Below are positions 53,954-62,064 of a DNA stretch of 64,000 nt, piece by piece. Below the pieces are notes generated by a model. The model worked only from the letters and a program-made list of their open reading frames with translations, was not told where the DNA came from and ran no database searches. The first letter of the stretch is position 1. Each line of letters opens with the position of its first letter. The DNA comes from Clostridia bacterium (lineage in GTDB: Bacteria > Bacillota > Clostridia > Oscillospirales > Acutalibacteraceae). The position numbers and the translations under genes are program-made. The stretch lies in the NCBI GenBank assembly GCA_017435665.1, contig JAFSEP010000018.1, positions 51,949-115,948 on the forward strand, in the 5' to 3' direction.

Positions 53954-54439
53954 TCAGTATTTCCCGCCGCAGTTAAGGGTATCCCCCGAAAGCACCTCAA
54001 CTGCATGAGGTATAACGGGAAGGACAAATTCAAGTGCCTCCCTTACTGCCTTGGGGCTTCCGGGAAGATTGATAATAAGGGTTTTGCCTCTTATTCCCGA
54101 AACAGCTCTTGAAAGCATAGCCTTGGGAGTGATTTCAAGGCTTTTCACCCTGATTGCCTCTGCAATACCCGGAGCCTCTCTTTCAATAACACTTTTTGTG
54201 GCTTCGGGAGTAATATCTCTTGGTGCAAAGCCTGTGCCGCCGGTGGTGAAAACCACGTCAACACCTTTATCACAAAGAGAAATAAGGGCGTTTTCAATCT
54301 GTTCCTTCTCATCGGGAACAAGTACATATTCCTCTGCCGTTCCCAGTGAAGAAACAAGCTCTTTTATAAGCTGTCCGCTTTTGTCCTCACACAGGCCCTG
54401 TGAGCATCTGTCGCTGACACAAACCACGCCGAAAAGCAT
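53954..54439 (-). CDS. mogA: Molybdopterin adenylyltransferase (MogA/MoaB type)
   Basis: 161 residues with SDRCSQGLCEDKSG, FTTGGTGFAPRDITPEAT and NLPGSPKAVREALEFV, the standard MogA/MoaB fold. It adenylates molybdopterin before metal insertion by MoeA. It is the first gene of the leftward operon, with GGGGTGAG before ATG 54439 and a promoter at 54481-54509. It is placed back to back with tupABC-moeA-moaCA. Confidence 0.92.
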   Translation of the reverse strand: MLFGVVCVSDRCSQGLCEDKSGQLIKELVSSLGTAEEYVLVPDEKEQIENALISLCDKGVDVVFTTGGTGFAPRDITPEATKSVIEREAPGIAEAIRVKSLEITPKAMLSRAVSGIRGKTLIINLPGSPKAVREALEFVLPVIPHAVEVLSGDTLNCGGKY

Positions 54440-54480
54440 TTTTTCTCACCCCGTACTTGAAATATTCATATTACTGATAT

Positions 54481-54509
54481 ATAATATCATAAAGAAGCAA
54501 TATTTACAA
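54481..54509 (-). promoter_or_regulatory. Promoter of the mogA-thiF-aor-moaD operon
   Basis: On the minus strand TTGTAA (54509-54504), 17 nt, TATTAT (54486-54481), about 40 nt before mogA. Confidence 0.6.
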
Positions 54510-54604
54510 TCTTTTTCTATATTGTTTCACTAAAATTAAACAATTTGTACATAGTTGAAGTTAGCGGATATCCGCATTAATTCATATTCCGACTCATTTT
54601 TTCT

Positions 54605-54700
54605 AAACCCTCAGGGCAGGAAAATCTGAGCGTGACCGAAATAACACTGCTTTCAAAGCACCGGTCAAGGGTAAAATGAGAAATCCTTTTGCCTTCCGTG
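54605..54700 (+). ncRNA. Structured leader upstream of tupA, possible Moco/Tuco riboswitch
   Basis: An outer stem GGCAGGA / TCC-TTT-TGCC can enclose TGACCG (54633-54638) paired with CGGTCA (54662-54667) and an inner hairpin TGCTTTCAAAGCA (54648-54660). Between them lies an A-rich segment (GGGTAAAATGAGAAATCC). The position ahead of a tungstate/pterin operon fits a molybdenum/tungsten-cofactor riboswitch. I cannot confirm the consensus by eye. Confidence 0.45.
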
Positions 54701-54720
54701 ATTGAAAAGGAGAATGAATT

Positions 54721-55536
54721 ATGAAGAAACTTCTCTCTATCCTCCTCGTTGCTGTTATGCTTTTAAGCCTTGCAGCTTGCGGTGCAGGAACCAAAACACT
54801 TCGCATATCCACAACAACATCTGTAAATGACTCAGGTCTTTTAGGCTACCTTCTTCCCTATTTCAAGGAAGCAACAGGCTATGAGGTAGATGTTCAGTCA
54901 GCAGGCACAGGTGCAGCCATTCAGAAGGCCATGGACGGTAATGCCGACCTTATCCTTGTTCACTCAAAGGCTTCTGAAGAAAAGTTTGTTGCAGACGGCT
55001 ACGGTGTGGAAAGAATTCCCTTTATGTACAACTACTTTGTAATTGTAGGTCCCAAGGATGATCCTGCAGGCATAAAGGACAGCAAGGATGCAACAGCAGC
55101 TTTTGCAAAGATTGCAGCATCTGAAGCAAAGTTCGTATCCCGTGGTGACGACAGCGGCACTCACAAGGCAGAGCTTAAAATCTGGGCAGAAACAGCACCC
55201 AACGCAGAAACAGATACCTGGTACATAAACGCAGGCAAGGGCATGGGTGAATGCCTTACAATGGCAAGCGAACAGGGCGCATACTGTCTGACTGATAAGG
55301 CAACCTTCCTCTCAAATGCAAAGAATCTCGACCTTGAAATTCTCCTTGCTGAGGGTGAGGATATGAAAAATACCTATTCTCTCATTGCATGCAACCCCGA
55401 AAAGCTTCCCGACATCGACACAGAGGGCGCAAAGGCATTCATAGACTGGATGACAGGCGACGAGGCTTCAGCTCTTATCGCAAAATACGGTGAAGCAGAA
55501 TATGGCTCAGCACTCTTCTATCTCATCGAAGAATAA
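54721..55536 (+). CDS. tupA: Tungstate-binding lipoprotein TupA
   Basis: 271 residues. A lipobox (SLAAC, Cys20) makes it a membrane-bound lipoprotein. It then has TTTS (31-34) with NDSGL, the oxyanion-binding TupA motif, and SRGDDSGTHKAELKIW. TupA proteins bind tungstate with very high affinity and give it to TupBC, and the TTTS pattern separates them from ModA and WtpA. It is the first gene of the rightward operon, preceded by the structured leader. Confidence 0.93.
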   Translation: MKKLLSILLVAVMLLSLAACGAGTKTLRISTTTSVNDSGLLGYLLPYFKEATGYEVDVQSAGTGAAIQKAMDGNADLILVHSKASEEKFVADGYGVERIPFMYNYFVIVGPKDDPAGIKDSKDATAAFAKIAASEAKFVSRGDDSGTHKAELKIWAETAPNAETDTWYINAGKGMGECLTMASEQGAYCLTDKATFLSNAKNLDLEILLAEGEDMKNTYSLIACNPEKLPDIDTEGAKAFIDWMTGDEASALIAKYGEAEYGSALFYLIEE

Positions 55537-55539
55537 GAC

Positions 55540-56226
55540 TTGAGCAGCTTACACGAAGCCTTTGGAATGCTTATGAATATGGACAGGGAGCTGTTTCAGA
55601 TTCTCGGCGTAACACTGAGAATGTCATTATTCAGCACCTGCATTTCCTGCCTTATCGGTATGCCTTTGGGTGTTCTGACAGGCAAAGGTGATTTCAAAGG
55701 CAAAGGGACAATCAAAAAGTTAACAGGTACTCTTATGGGTCTGCCTCCTGTGGTGGCAGGCCTGATTGTCTATATGCTTTTCTCAAAAAACGGTCCTCTC
55801 GGCGCTTTAGGTCTGCTCTTTACCGTTGAGGTTATGGTTGTTGCCCAATGCATCCTCATAACTCCCGTGGTAATCGGCATAACCGAATCCATGACCTCAA
55901 TAAATGCGAAAAGCATTTCGGAAACCGCAAAGGGACTTAATTTCAGCAAACGGAAAACTGCCCTTCTGCTTCTCAGTGAAAACAAGCAGGCGCTTCTGTC
56001 CGTTGTTCTCACAGCCTTCGGAAGATCAATCGCCGAGGTTGGTGCAGTAAGTCTTGTTGGCGGTAACATCCAATGGAAAACAAGAGTTATGACAACTGCA
56101 ATTATGCTTGAAACTAACAAGGGCAATTTCAGCTTTGCTCTGGCTCTGGGCATTGTTCTCCTTTTAATCTCCCTGATAGTCAACGTGTTGGCTTCGGTGC
56201 TTGTAAAGGAGGATAAAAATGCTTGA
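55540..56226 (+). CDS. tupB: Tungstate ABC transporter permease TupB
   Basis: 228 residues with about six membrane segments and the permease EAA-type loop (ISETAKGLNFSKRKTALLLL). The start appears to be TTG 55540, 3 nt after the tupA stop, with a weak ribosome binding site. An ATG at about 55567 is the alternative. It overlaps tupC by 8 nt. Confidence 0.9.
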   Translation: MSSLHEAFGMLMNMDRELFQILGVTLRMSLFSTCISCLIGMPLGVLTGKGDFKGKGTIKKLTGTLMGLPPVVAGLIVYMLFSKNGPLGALGLLFTVEVMVVAQCILITPVVIGITESMTSINAKSISETAKGLNFSKRKTALLLLSENKQALLSVVLTAFGRSIAEVGAVSLVGGNIQWKTRVMTTAIMLETNKGNFSFALALGIVLLLISLIVNVLASVLVKEDKNA

Positions 56227-56887
56227 AATAAATGATCTTAAAAAAATCTACGGTGACAGAACCGTTCTTGATATTGATAAACTTAAAATGAATAAGGGCG
56301 AAACCGTCGTTATAGTCGGTCCCAACGGAAGCGGTAAGTCTACCCTTTTGAAAATACTTTCGGGAGTTATCGCAAAAAGTGAAGGAAGCTTCGGCTTTGA
56401 CGGTGAATTATACTATCTCCCTCAGCAAAGTATTCCTTTCAGGAAAAGTGTGAGAAAAAATATTCTCTTCTCTGCAAAGGACAGCACAGATAAAGAACAA
56501 AGATGCAACGAACTGCTGAAGGAGCTTCAGCTTATGCATCTTGCCGATAAAAATGCAAAGGGGCTTTCGGGCGGTGAATGTCAGCGTCTTGCTCTTGGCA
56601 GAATACTCATAAATAAATGTGACCTTCTTCTTCTGGACGAGCCTTCAAGTGCCGCCGATATAGAGGGTACTGAAATAATAGAAAATGCAATAAAGAGATA
56701 CCGTGAAGAAACGGGCTGTGCCATACTTATGACCACCCACTCTCCCCGTCAGGCACTTAATCTTGCCGACAGAATAATAATGCTCCGTGAAGGCAGAATT
56801 GTTGAAGAAGGCAGACCTGAACAGCTTCTGTCTGCACCGCAGACGGAGTGGGGAAGAAAATTCATCGGTATGTGGAAAATTGACTGA
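56219..56887 (+). CDS. tupC: Tungstate ABC transporter ATPase TupC
   Basis: 222 residues with Walker A GPNGSGKST, the Q loop in YYLPQQS, signature LSGGECQRLALGR, Walker B LLLLDEPSSAAD and the switch His in TTHSPRQAL. The protein is short and lacks the ModC C-terminal regulatory domain. It powers tungstate uptake with TupAB. Confidence 0.93.
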   Translation: MLEINDLKKIYGDRTVLDIDKLKMNKGETVVIVGPNGSGKSTLLKILSGVIAKSEGSFGFDGELYYLPQQSIPFRKSVRKNILFSAKDSTDKEQRCNELLKELQLMHLADKNAKGLSGGECQRLALGRILINKCDLLLLDEPSSAADIEGTEIIENAIKRYREETGCAILMTTHSPRQALNLADRIIMLREGRIVEEGRPEQLLSAPQTEWGRKFIGMWKID

Positions 56888-56902
56888 TAAGAGGGTGTAA
56901 GG

Positions 56903-58108
56903 GTGTTAAAGGTAGTATCAACCGAAAAAGCGTTAGAAATAATCAGAGAAGAATTTTCTCATATTAAGGCTCAGACCGAAACGGTTATTCTGAGCGAAAG
57001 CATCGGAAGAACTCTCGGTGACGATATTCTGTCAGAAGAAAACATCCCTGCATTCAACCGTTCAACCGTTGACGGCTTTGCAGTAAGAGCAAAGGATACC
57101 TACGGCAGCAGCGAAAGCGTGCCCTCTCAGCTTGAAATAACAGGCGAAATCCTTATGGGTGAAAAAGCCGAAGCAAAGCTCGGTGAGGGTGAATGTATCA
57201 GGATTTCAACAGGAGGAATGATCCCCGAAAACGCAGACAGCGTTGTTATGGTGGAGCATACGGATTGCACCTTCCCCCCTGTTTGTCTTATTCTCAAGGC
57301 AGTCAGTCCCTTTGAGAATGTGACAAAAAAGGGTGACGACACAAGAAAGGGCGACGTTGTTTTCAAAAAGGGCAAGGTTATTTCATCAAGAGAAGCAGGT
57401 GTTCTTGCTTCTCTCGGCAGAAGCAAAGTTCCCGTTGCTTCAAAGCCCAGAGTTGGAATTATCTCAACCGGTGATGAAATCGTCAGCATTGAGGGTAAAG
57501 TTCCCTTCGGCAAAATCAGGGATATCAATACCCACATTCTCTCGGCTCTTATAAATGAGCTTGGCTGTATCCCCAAGGAATACGGTATCATACGTGACAA
57601 TTATGACGATATTTATAACAGCGTTAAAAAAGCGGTAAGTGAAAATGATATAGTGCTGATTTCAGGCGGCTCCTCTGCAGGAGCAAGAGATATGACTGCT
57701 GAAATCATCGGCACCCTGGGTGAGCTTTATCTTCACGGAATTGCCATGAAGCCGGGAAAGCCTACCATTGTGGGAAGGATTGATCAAAAGGCTGTTTTCG
57801 GTCTACCGGGGCACCCTGCCGCCGCCTATTTCGTGACACTCAGGTTGGTGAAGCCTCTTATTGATACTATTCTCGGCAGAAACAGCACAGACAGAGCAGT
57901 CACGGGAAGGCTCACTCAGAACATTTCATCAAACCACGGACGTGAAGAGCTTCTGTGTGTGAAGTTCACAGCTGACGGCGTTACACCCGTCTTCGGCAAA
58001 AGCGGGATAATTTCTCTGCTTTCGGAAAGTGACGGATATATAATCATTGACCGCAACTGCGAGGGACTGAAGCAGGGCGACGAGGTTCATGTCATACTCT
58101 GGAACTGA
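56903..58108 (+). CDS. moeA: Molybdopterin molybdenumtransferase MoeA (copy 1)
   Basis: 401 residues, typical MoeA, with PAFNRSTVDGFAVRA, ISTGGMIPENADSVVMVEHTD, GIISTGDEIVS, SGGSSAGARD and GLPGHPAAAYFV. It inserts the metal (here probably tungsten) into adenylated molybdopterin. The start is GTG 56903 with GAGGG upstream, 15 nt after tupC. Confidence 0.95.
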   Translation: MLKVVSTEKALEIIREEFSHIKAQTETVILSESIGRTLGDDILSEENIPAFNRSTVDGFAVRAKDTYGSSESVPSQLEITGEILMGEKAEAKLGEGECIRISTGGMIPENADSVVMVEHTDCTFPPVCLILKAVSPFENVTKKGDDTRKGDVVFKKGKVISSREAGVLASLGRSKVPVASKPRVGIISTGDEIVSIEGKVPFGKIRDINTHILSALINELGCIPKEYGIIRDNYDDIYNSVKKAVSENDIVLISGGSSAGARDMTAEIIGTLGELYLHGIAMKPGKPTIVGRIDQKAVFGLPGHPAAAYFVTLRLVKPLIDTILGRNSTDRAVTGRLTQNISSNHGREELLCVKFTADGVTPVFGKSGIISLLSESDGYIIIDRNCEGLKQGDEVHVILWN

Positions 58109-58137
58109 AAAACTCAGATTGAATTGTGAGGTACAAA

Positions 58138-60015
58138 ATGAGACACAATTATCTTAACAATACACCTTTGGAAGAAGCGAAGGAAGCCTATCTATCTTGT
58201 CTCAGACAAGACGGATTTTTATATAAAACCGAGACAATCCCCTCTGCTGAGGCATCGGGCAGAATTCTCTCTCAGGCAGTATATGCCCATATATGCTCCC
58301 CCCATTATAACGCAAGTGCTATGGACGGAATTGCTGTAAAGGCCTCCCATACCTACGGTGCAAGCGAGGCAGAGCCTATAACTCTCAGCGCAGAGCAATA
58401 CACCGTTGTGGATACGGGCGACCCTTTACCCGATGATGCTGATGCAGTCATTATGGTGGAGGATGTTACGGAGCTTAACGAAGGCAGAGTAAAGATTTTC
58501 TCGGCAGTTCACCCCTGGCAGAACGTGAGACAGGTTGGTGAGGATATATGTATGGGAGATATGATTGCTCCTTCATTTACGGAGGTTACCCCCTCTTTAT
58601 GCGGTGCCTTCCTTGCAGGCGGAGTTCTGCAGGTTCAGGTTATCAGCAGACCTGTTGTGGGCATTATCCCCACAGGTGATGAAATCGTTTCACCCAAGGC
58701 AGATCCTCAGAAGGGTGAAATCATCGAATTTAATTCAACTATTTTCTCATCAATGCTTTCAGGCTGGAACGCAGAAAGCAGGGTGTATGACATTATCAAG
58801 GATAAAAAGGACCTTCTCCGTCAGCAGATAAAAGCAGCCTGCGACGAATGTGATGCCGTGCTTGTTCTTGCAGGCTCCTCAGCAGGCAGAGACGATTATA
58901 CAAGCACTATTATATCAGAGCTGGGTGAAGTCGTTTTTCACGGAATTGCCGCCAAACCCGGCAAGCCTACCGTTCTCGGCAAGGTTGGTGAAACTCCCGT
59001 TATCGGACTTCCGGGCTATCCTGTTTCAGCCATTGTTATAATGGATGAAATTGTCAGGGACGTTGTTTCCCTTTATTATGCATCTGAGCCCAAGCCATAT
59101 CCAACGGTAAAAGCTACGGTTGGCAAAAGGATAGTTTCATCTCTCAAATACCGTGAATACGTAAGGGTAAGTCTCGGCAAGGTAAAGGGTCAGCTTACCG
59201 CAGTACCTCTTAACAGAGGCGCAGGTGTTATCACCAGCTTCACAAAGGCTGACGGTATTCTTGTTGTGCCTCAGGACAGCGAAGGCTTTGAGGCAGGTGA
59301 AGAAGCAGAGGTAAGACTTCTGCGAAGCCTTGAGGAAATAGAGAAATCCCTGATTATCACGGGAAGTCACGATCCCCTGCTTGATGAGCTTTCGGATATG
59401 ATAAGAAAAAACGGTTGCGGCTTCTCAGTCACATCAAGCCACGTGGGCAGTATGGGTGCAATCACCGCACTTAAAAACGGTCAGGCACATCTGGGCTGCA
59501 TACACCTTCTCGACACTCAGGACGGAAGCTATAACGAAAGCTATGTAAAAAAGTATTTCCCTGAAGGCGGAGTAAAGCTTATAAAGGGTGTTGGCAGAGT
59601 TCAGGGACTTATGGTTAAAAAAGGCAACCCTCTGGGCATAAAGAGCTTCCGAGATATTACAAAGGGCAGATATGTTAACCGTCAGCTGGGCTCAGGCACA
59701 CGTATTCTCTGTGATTATCTTATAGGCAAAAACGGTATGGATAAAAATGAGATTGACGGTTACAGGAACGAGGAATTCACTCACACAGCGGTTGCGGCTC
59801 TTATAGCGGCAGGAAATGCAGACTGCGGTCTGGGTATATATTCTGCTGCAAAAATGTATGACCTTGATTTTATTGAAATCTGCATCGAAGAATACGATTT
59901 TCTTATAGATGAAGACGCATACGGTACTCAGGAGGTTCAGGCTTTCCTGAAAGTATTTGAAAGTGAAAAGTTCAGAGAAAGACTTTCTCAGATGGGAGGC
60001 TACAATTTTGGCTGA
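58138..60015 (+). CDS. MoeA fused to a periplasmic-binding-like domain
   Basis: 625 residues from ATG 58138 (GTGAGG upstream). Residues 1 to about 405 form a second MoeA (NASAMDGIAVKA, VDTGDPLPDDADAVIMVED, GIIPTGDEIVS, AGSSAGRDD, GLPGYPVSAIV). Residues about 410-625 form a PBP_like domain (SLIITGSHDPLLDELSDMI, HLGCIHLLD, NRQLGSGTRILCDYLI), as in the substrate-binding part of LysR/ModE-like proteins and PF12727. The domain may bind the oxyanion or the cofactor precursor. It overlaps moaC by 8 nt. Confidence 0.9.
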   Translation: MRHNYLNNTPLEEAKEAYLSCLRQDGFLYKTETIPSAEASGRILSQAVYAHICSPHYNASAMDGIAVKASHTYGASEAEPITLSAEQYTVVDTGDPLPDDADAVIMVEDVTELNEGRVKIFSAVHPWQNVRQVGEDICMGDMIAPSFTEVTPSLCGAFLAGGVLQVQVISRPVVGIIPTGDEIVSPKADPQKGEIIEFNSTIFSSMLSGWNAESRVYDIIKDKKDLLRQQIKAACDECDAVLVLAGSSAGRDDYTSTIISELGEVVFHGIAAKPGKPTVLGKVGETPVIGLPGYPVSAIVIMDEIVRDVVSLYYASEPKPYPTVKATVGKRIVSSLKYREYVRVSLGKVKGQLTAVPLNRGAGVITSFTKADGILVVPQDSEGFEAGEEAEVRLLRSLEEIEKSLIITGSHDPLLDELSDMIRKNGCGFSVTSSHVGSMGAITALKNGQAHLGCIHLLDTQDGSYNESYVKKYFPEGGVKLIKGVGRVQGLMVKKGNPLGIKSFRDITKGRYVNRQLGSGTRILCDYLIGKNGMDKNEIDGYRNEEFTHTAVAALIAAGNADCGLGIYSAAKMYDLDFIEICIEEYDFLIDEDAYGTQEVQAFLKVFESEKFRERLSQMGGYNFG

Positions 60016-60478
60016 TTTTACTCATCTTAATAAAAACGGCGAGGCTCTTATGGTTGACGTTGGTGAAAAGGCTGTTACACGAAGAAGTGCAAGGGCCTTT
60101 GCAAAGCTTGTGATGGAAGAAGAAACTCTCCGTAAGCTTCTTGCATCGGAGCTTAAAAAGGGTGACGGTCTTGCCGCCGCAAGAATTGCCGGTATAATGG
60201 GAGCAAAGCATACCTCCGACCTTATCCCACTTTGCCATAACATACCCATTGACAGCGTTGAAATAAGCTTTGACAATAACGGAAAAAACGAGCTTTATAT
60301 CACCTCTGTTGCAAAATGCTCATATAAAACAGGCATTGAAATGGAGGCACTCACAGCAGTCTCCGTTGCGGCGTTGACCGTTTACGATATGTGCAAGGCC
60401 ATTGACAGAAAAATGGAAATCAGAGAAATACGCCTTCTTGAGAAAACAGGCGGAAAGAGCGATTTTAAAAATGATTGA
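60008..60478 (+). CDS. moaC: Cyclic pyranopterin monophosphate synthase MoaC
   Basis: 156 residues. The start is TTG 60008, which has GGGAGG 8 nt upstream and gives the family N-terminus ADFTHLNKNGEALMVDVGEK; the longer frame from 59957 lies inside the preceding gene. Motifs AGIMGAKHTSDLIPLCHNIPI and TGIEMEALTAVSVAALTVYDMCKAID are diagnostic. It turns the MoaA product into cPMP. It overlaps moaA by 8 nt. Confidence 0.95.
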   Translation: MADFTHLNKNGEALMVDVGEKAVTRRSARAFAKLVMEEETLRKLLASELKKGDGLAAARIAGIMGAKHTSDLIPLCHNIPIDSVEISFDNNGKNELYITSVAKCSYKTGIEMEALTAVSVAALTVYDMCKAIDRKMEIREIRLLEKTGGKSDFKND

Positions 60479-61421
60479 TAATTACGGAAGAAAAATAAAC
60501 TATCTTCGGGTTTCCGTCACCGAACGGTGCAATCTTAACTGCACCTATTGCGGTGCGGACTGCGAGAAAGGTGCCCGGGAGCTGACAAGTGAGCAGATTG
60601 AAAAAATCGTCAGGATTTTTGCCTCCTTCGGCATAGACAAGGTACGTCTTACGGGGGGCGAGCCTCTTGTAAGAGATGATATCTGCGATATTGCCGAAAG
60701 GATAAGCAGGATTGACGGGATAAAAAAGCTTGCAATCACCACAAACGGTATTTATCTTGACAGGTATGCATCTGAGCTGAAAAAGGCAGGCGTTACCGCA
60801 GTCAATATCAGCCTTGATACAACCGACCGTGAGCTTTTCAGGCAGATTACGGGATATGACGGATTGCAGAAGGTAATGAACGGTATTGAGGAATGCGAAA
60901 AGGTAGGACTCTCCCCCATCAGACTCAACAGCGTGCTCATAAGAGGACAGAACGAGCAATCTGCCGAAAGCTTGATAAATATTGCCAGAGACAGAAACAT
61001 TGACGTAAGGTTCATTGAGCTTATGCCTTTCTCAGATGCGGGAGAGGATGAAAAGCTTGTTATCAGGGGTGAGGAAATACTCGAACGCTTCCCCTTCCTC
61101 AGACCGGTTAAAGCTGAGGGTACGGATTTTGAAAAAAGCGTTGCCCGATATTATGAAGGCGACGGCTTCAGGGGCAGAATAGGTCTTATCACTCCCGTCA
61201 GTGACAAATTCTGCAGTGAGTGCAACAGAATAAGGCTTCTTTCTGACGGAAGTATAAAGCCCTGTCTCGGTAACGATGAGGTCTTTGACCTTACGGATGT
61301 GCTTGACAACGAAGAGCTTCTCAGGGAAAGAATCAGAACTGCCATTCTGTCAAAGCCCATGGAGCACGGATTTTCCTGCGGCTACGGACACAGCCACGGA
61401 CTGAATAAAATAGGAGGATAA
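60471..61421 (+). CDS. moaA: GTP 3',8-cyclase MoaA
   Basis: 316 residues from ATG 60471. N-terminal radical SAM cluster C20-x3-C24-x2-C27 (RCNLNCTYC), KVRLTGGEPLVRDD, and a second C-terminal cluster site KFCSECNRIRLLSDGSIKPC. The protein ends in Gly-Gly, as required in MoaA. It makes the first pterin intermediate from GTP. GGAAAGAG is the likely ribosome binding site inside moaC. Confidence 0.95.
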   Translation: MIDNYGRKINYLRVSVTERCNLNCTYCGADCEKGARELTSEQIEKIVRIFASFGIDKVRLTGGEPLVRDDICDIAERISRIDGIKKLAITTNGIYLDRYASELKKAGVTAVNISLDTTDRELFRQITGYDGLQKVMNGIEECEKVGLSPIRLNSVLIRGQNEQSAESLINIARDRNIDVRFIELMPFSDAGEDEKLVIRGEEILERFPFLRPVKAEGTDFEKSVARYYEGDGFRGRIGLITPVSDKFCSECNRIRLLSDGSIKPCLGNDEVFDLTDVLDNEELLRERIRTAILSKPMEHGFSCGYGHSHGLNKIGG

Positions 61422-61424
61422 AAT

Positions 61425-61859
61425 ATGGCTAAGGTTATATCAATAAATATAAGCGAAAAAAAGGGTACCCCCAAGGTTAAAATCAATCCCGGTGTGCTGA
61501 TTGAGGATTTCGGGTTTGAAAACGATGCCCATGCAGGAAAATGGCACAGACAGGTAAGCCTTCTTGCTATGGAAAGCATAGAGAAATCAAAGGGGCTGCC
61601 CACAGACGGACTCTGCCACGGAGTTTTCGCCGAAAACATCACTACCGAGGGAATAGAGCTTTACACTATCCCCGTAGGAACGAAATTGCAGATTGGCGAA
61701 TGTGTGATAGAAATCACTCAGATTGGCAAGGAATGTCACGACGGCTGCGCCATAAAGAAGCTTGTGGGTCAATGCGTAATGCCCAGAGAAGGCATATTTG
61801 CAAGGGTTATCACAGGCGGAAAGGTTTTCGAGGGTGACGAAATAACGATAATTGAATAA
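61425..61859 (+). CDS. MOSC-domain protein
   Basis: 144 residues, a single MOSC domain with NDAHAGKWHRQVSLLAMESI, VFAENITTEGIEL, LQIGECVIEITQIGKECHDGC, with a Cys in KECH typical of the fold. Such proteins bind or sulfurate molybdenum/tungsten cofactors. It begins 3 nt after moaA with GGAGG upstream and closes the rightward operon. Confidence 0.9.
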   Translation: MAKVISINISEKKGTPKVKINPGVLIEDFGFENDAHAGKWHRQVSLLAMESIEKSKGLPTDGLCHGVFAENITTEGIELYTIPVGTKLQIGECVIEITQIGKECHDGCAIKKLVGQCVMPREGIFARVITGGKVFEGDEITIIE

Positions 61860-61868
61860 GAAAAGCTT

Positions 61869-61906
61869 ATTGGTGCAGATAATATTCTGCACCAATTATT
61901 GTTTTT
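61869..61906 (+). terminator. Terminator of the tungsten operon
   Basis: ATTGGTGCAGA (61869-61879), loop TAATAT, TCTGCACCAAT, followed by TATTGTTTTT. Confidence 0.88.
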
Positions 61907-61987
61907 GACGGAAAAGATATATTTTTTTATTCTTTTGTATCATTAACGTCAGATTAACGCTTTAGTCATTGATTGTTAAAATTCATC

Positions 61988-62016
61988 TTGACTAAAGAGT
62001 GCTTTTCTGTTATCAT
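61988..62016 (+). promoter_or_regulatory. Promoter of the SGNH hydrolase gene
   Basis: TTGACT (61988-61993), 17 nt, TATCAT (62011-62016), about 48 nt before ATG 62065. Confidence 0.55.
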
Positions 62017-62064
62017 TTTCTTGGCAAAAACTCATAAAAACAAATAATTCAGGAGGCTTTTCAG

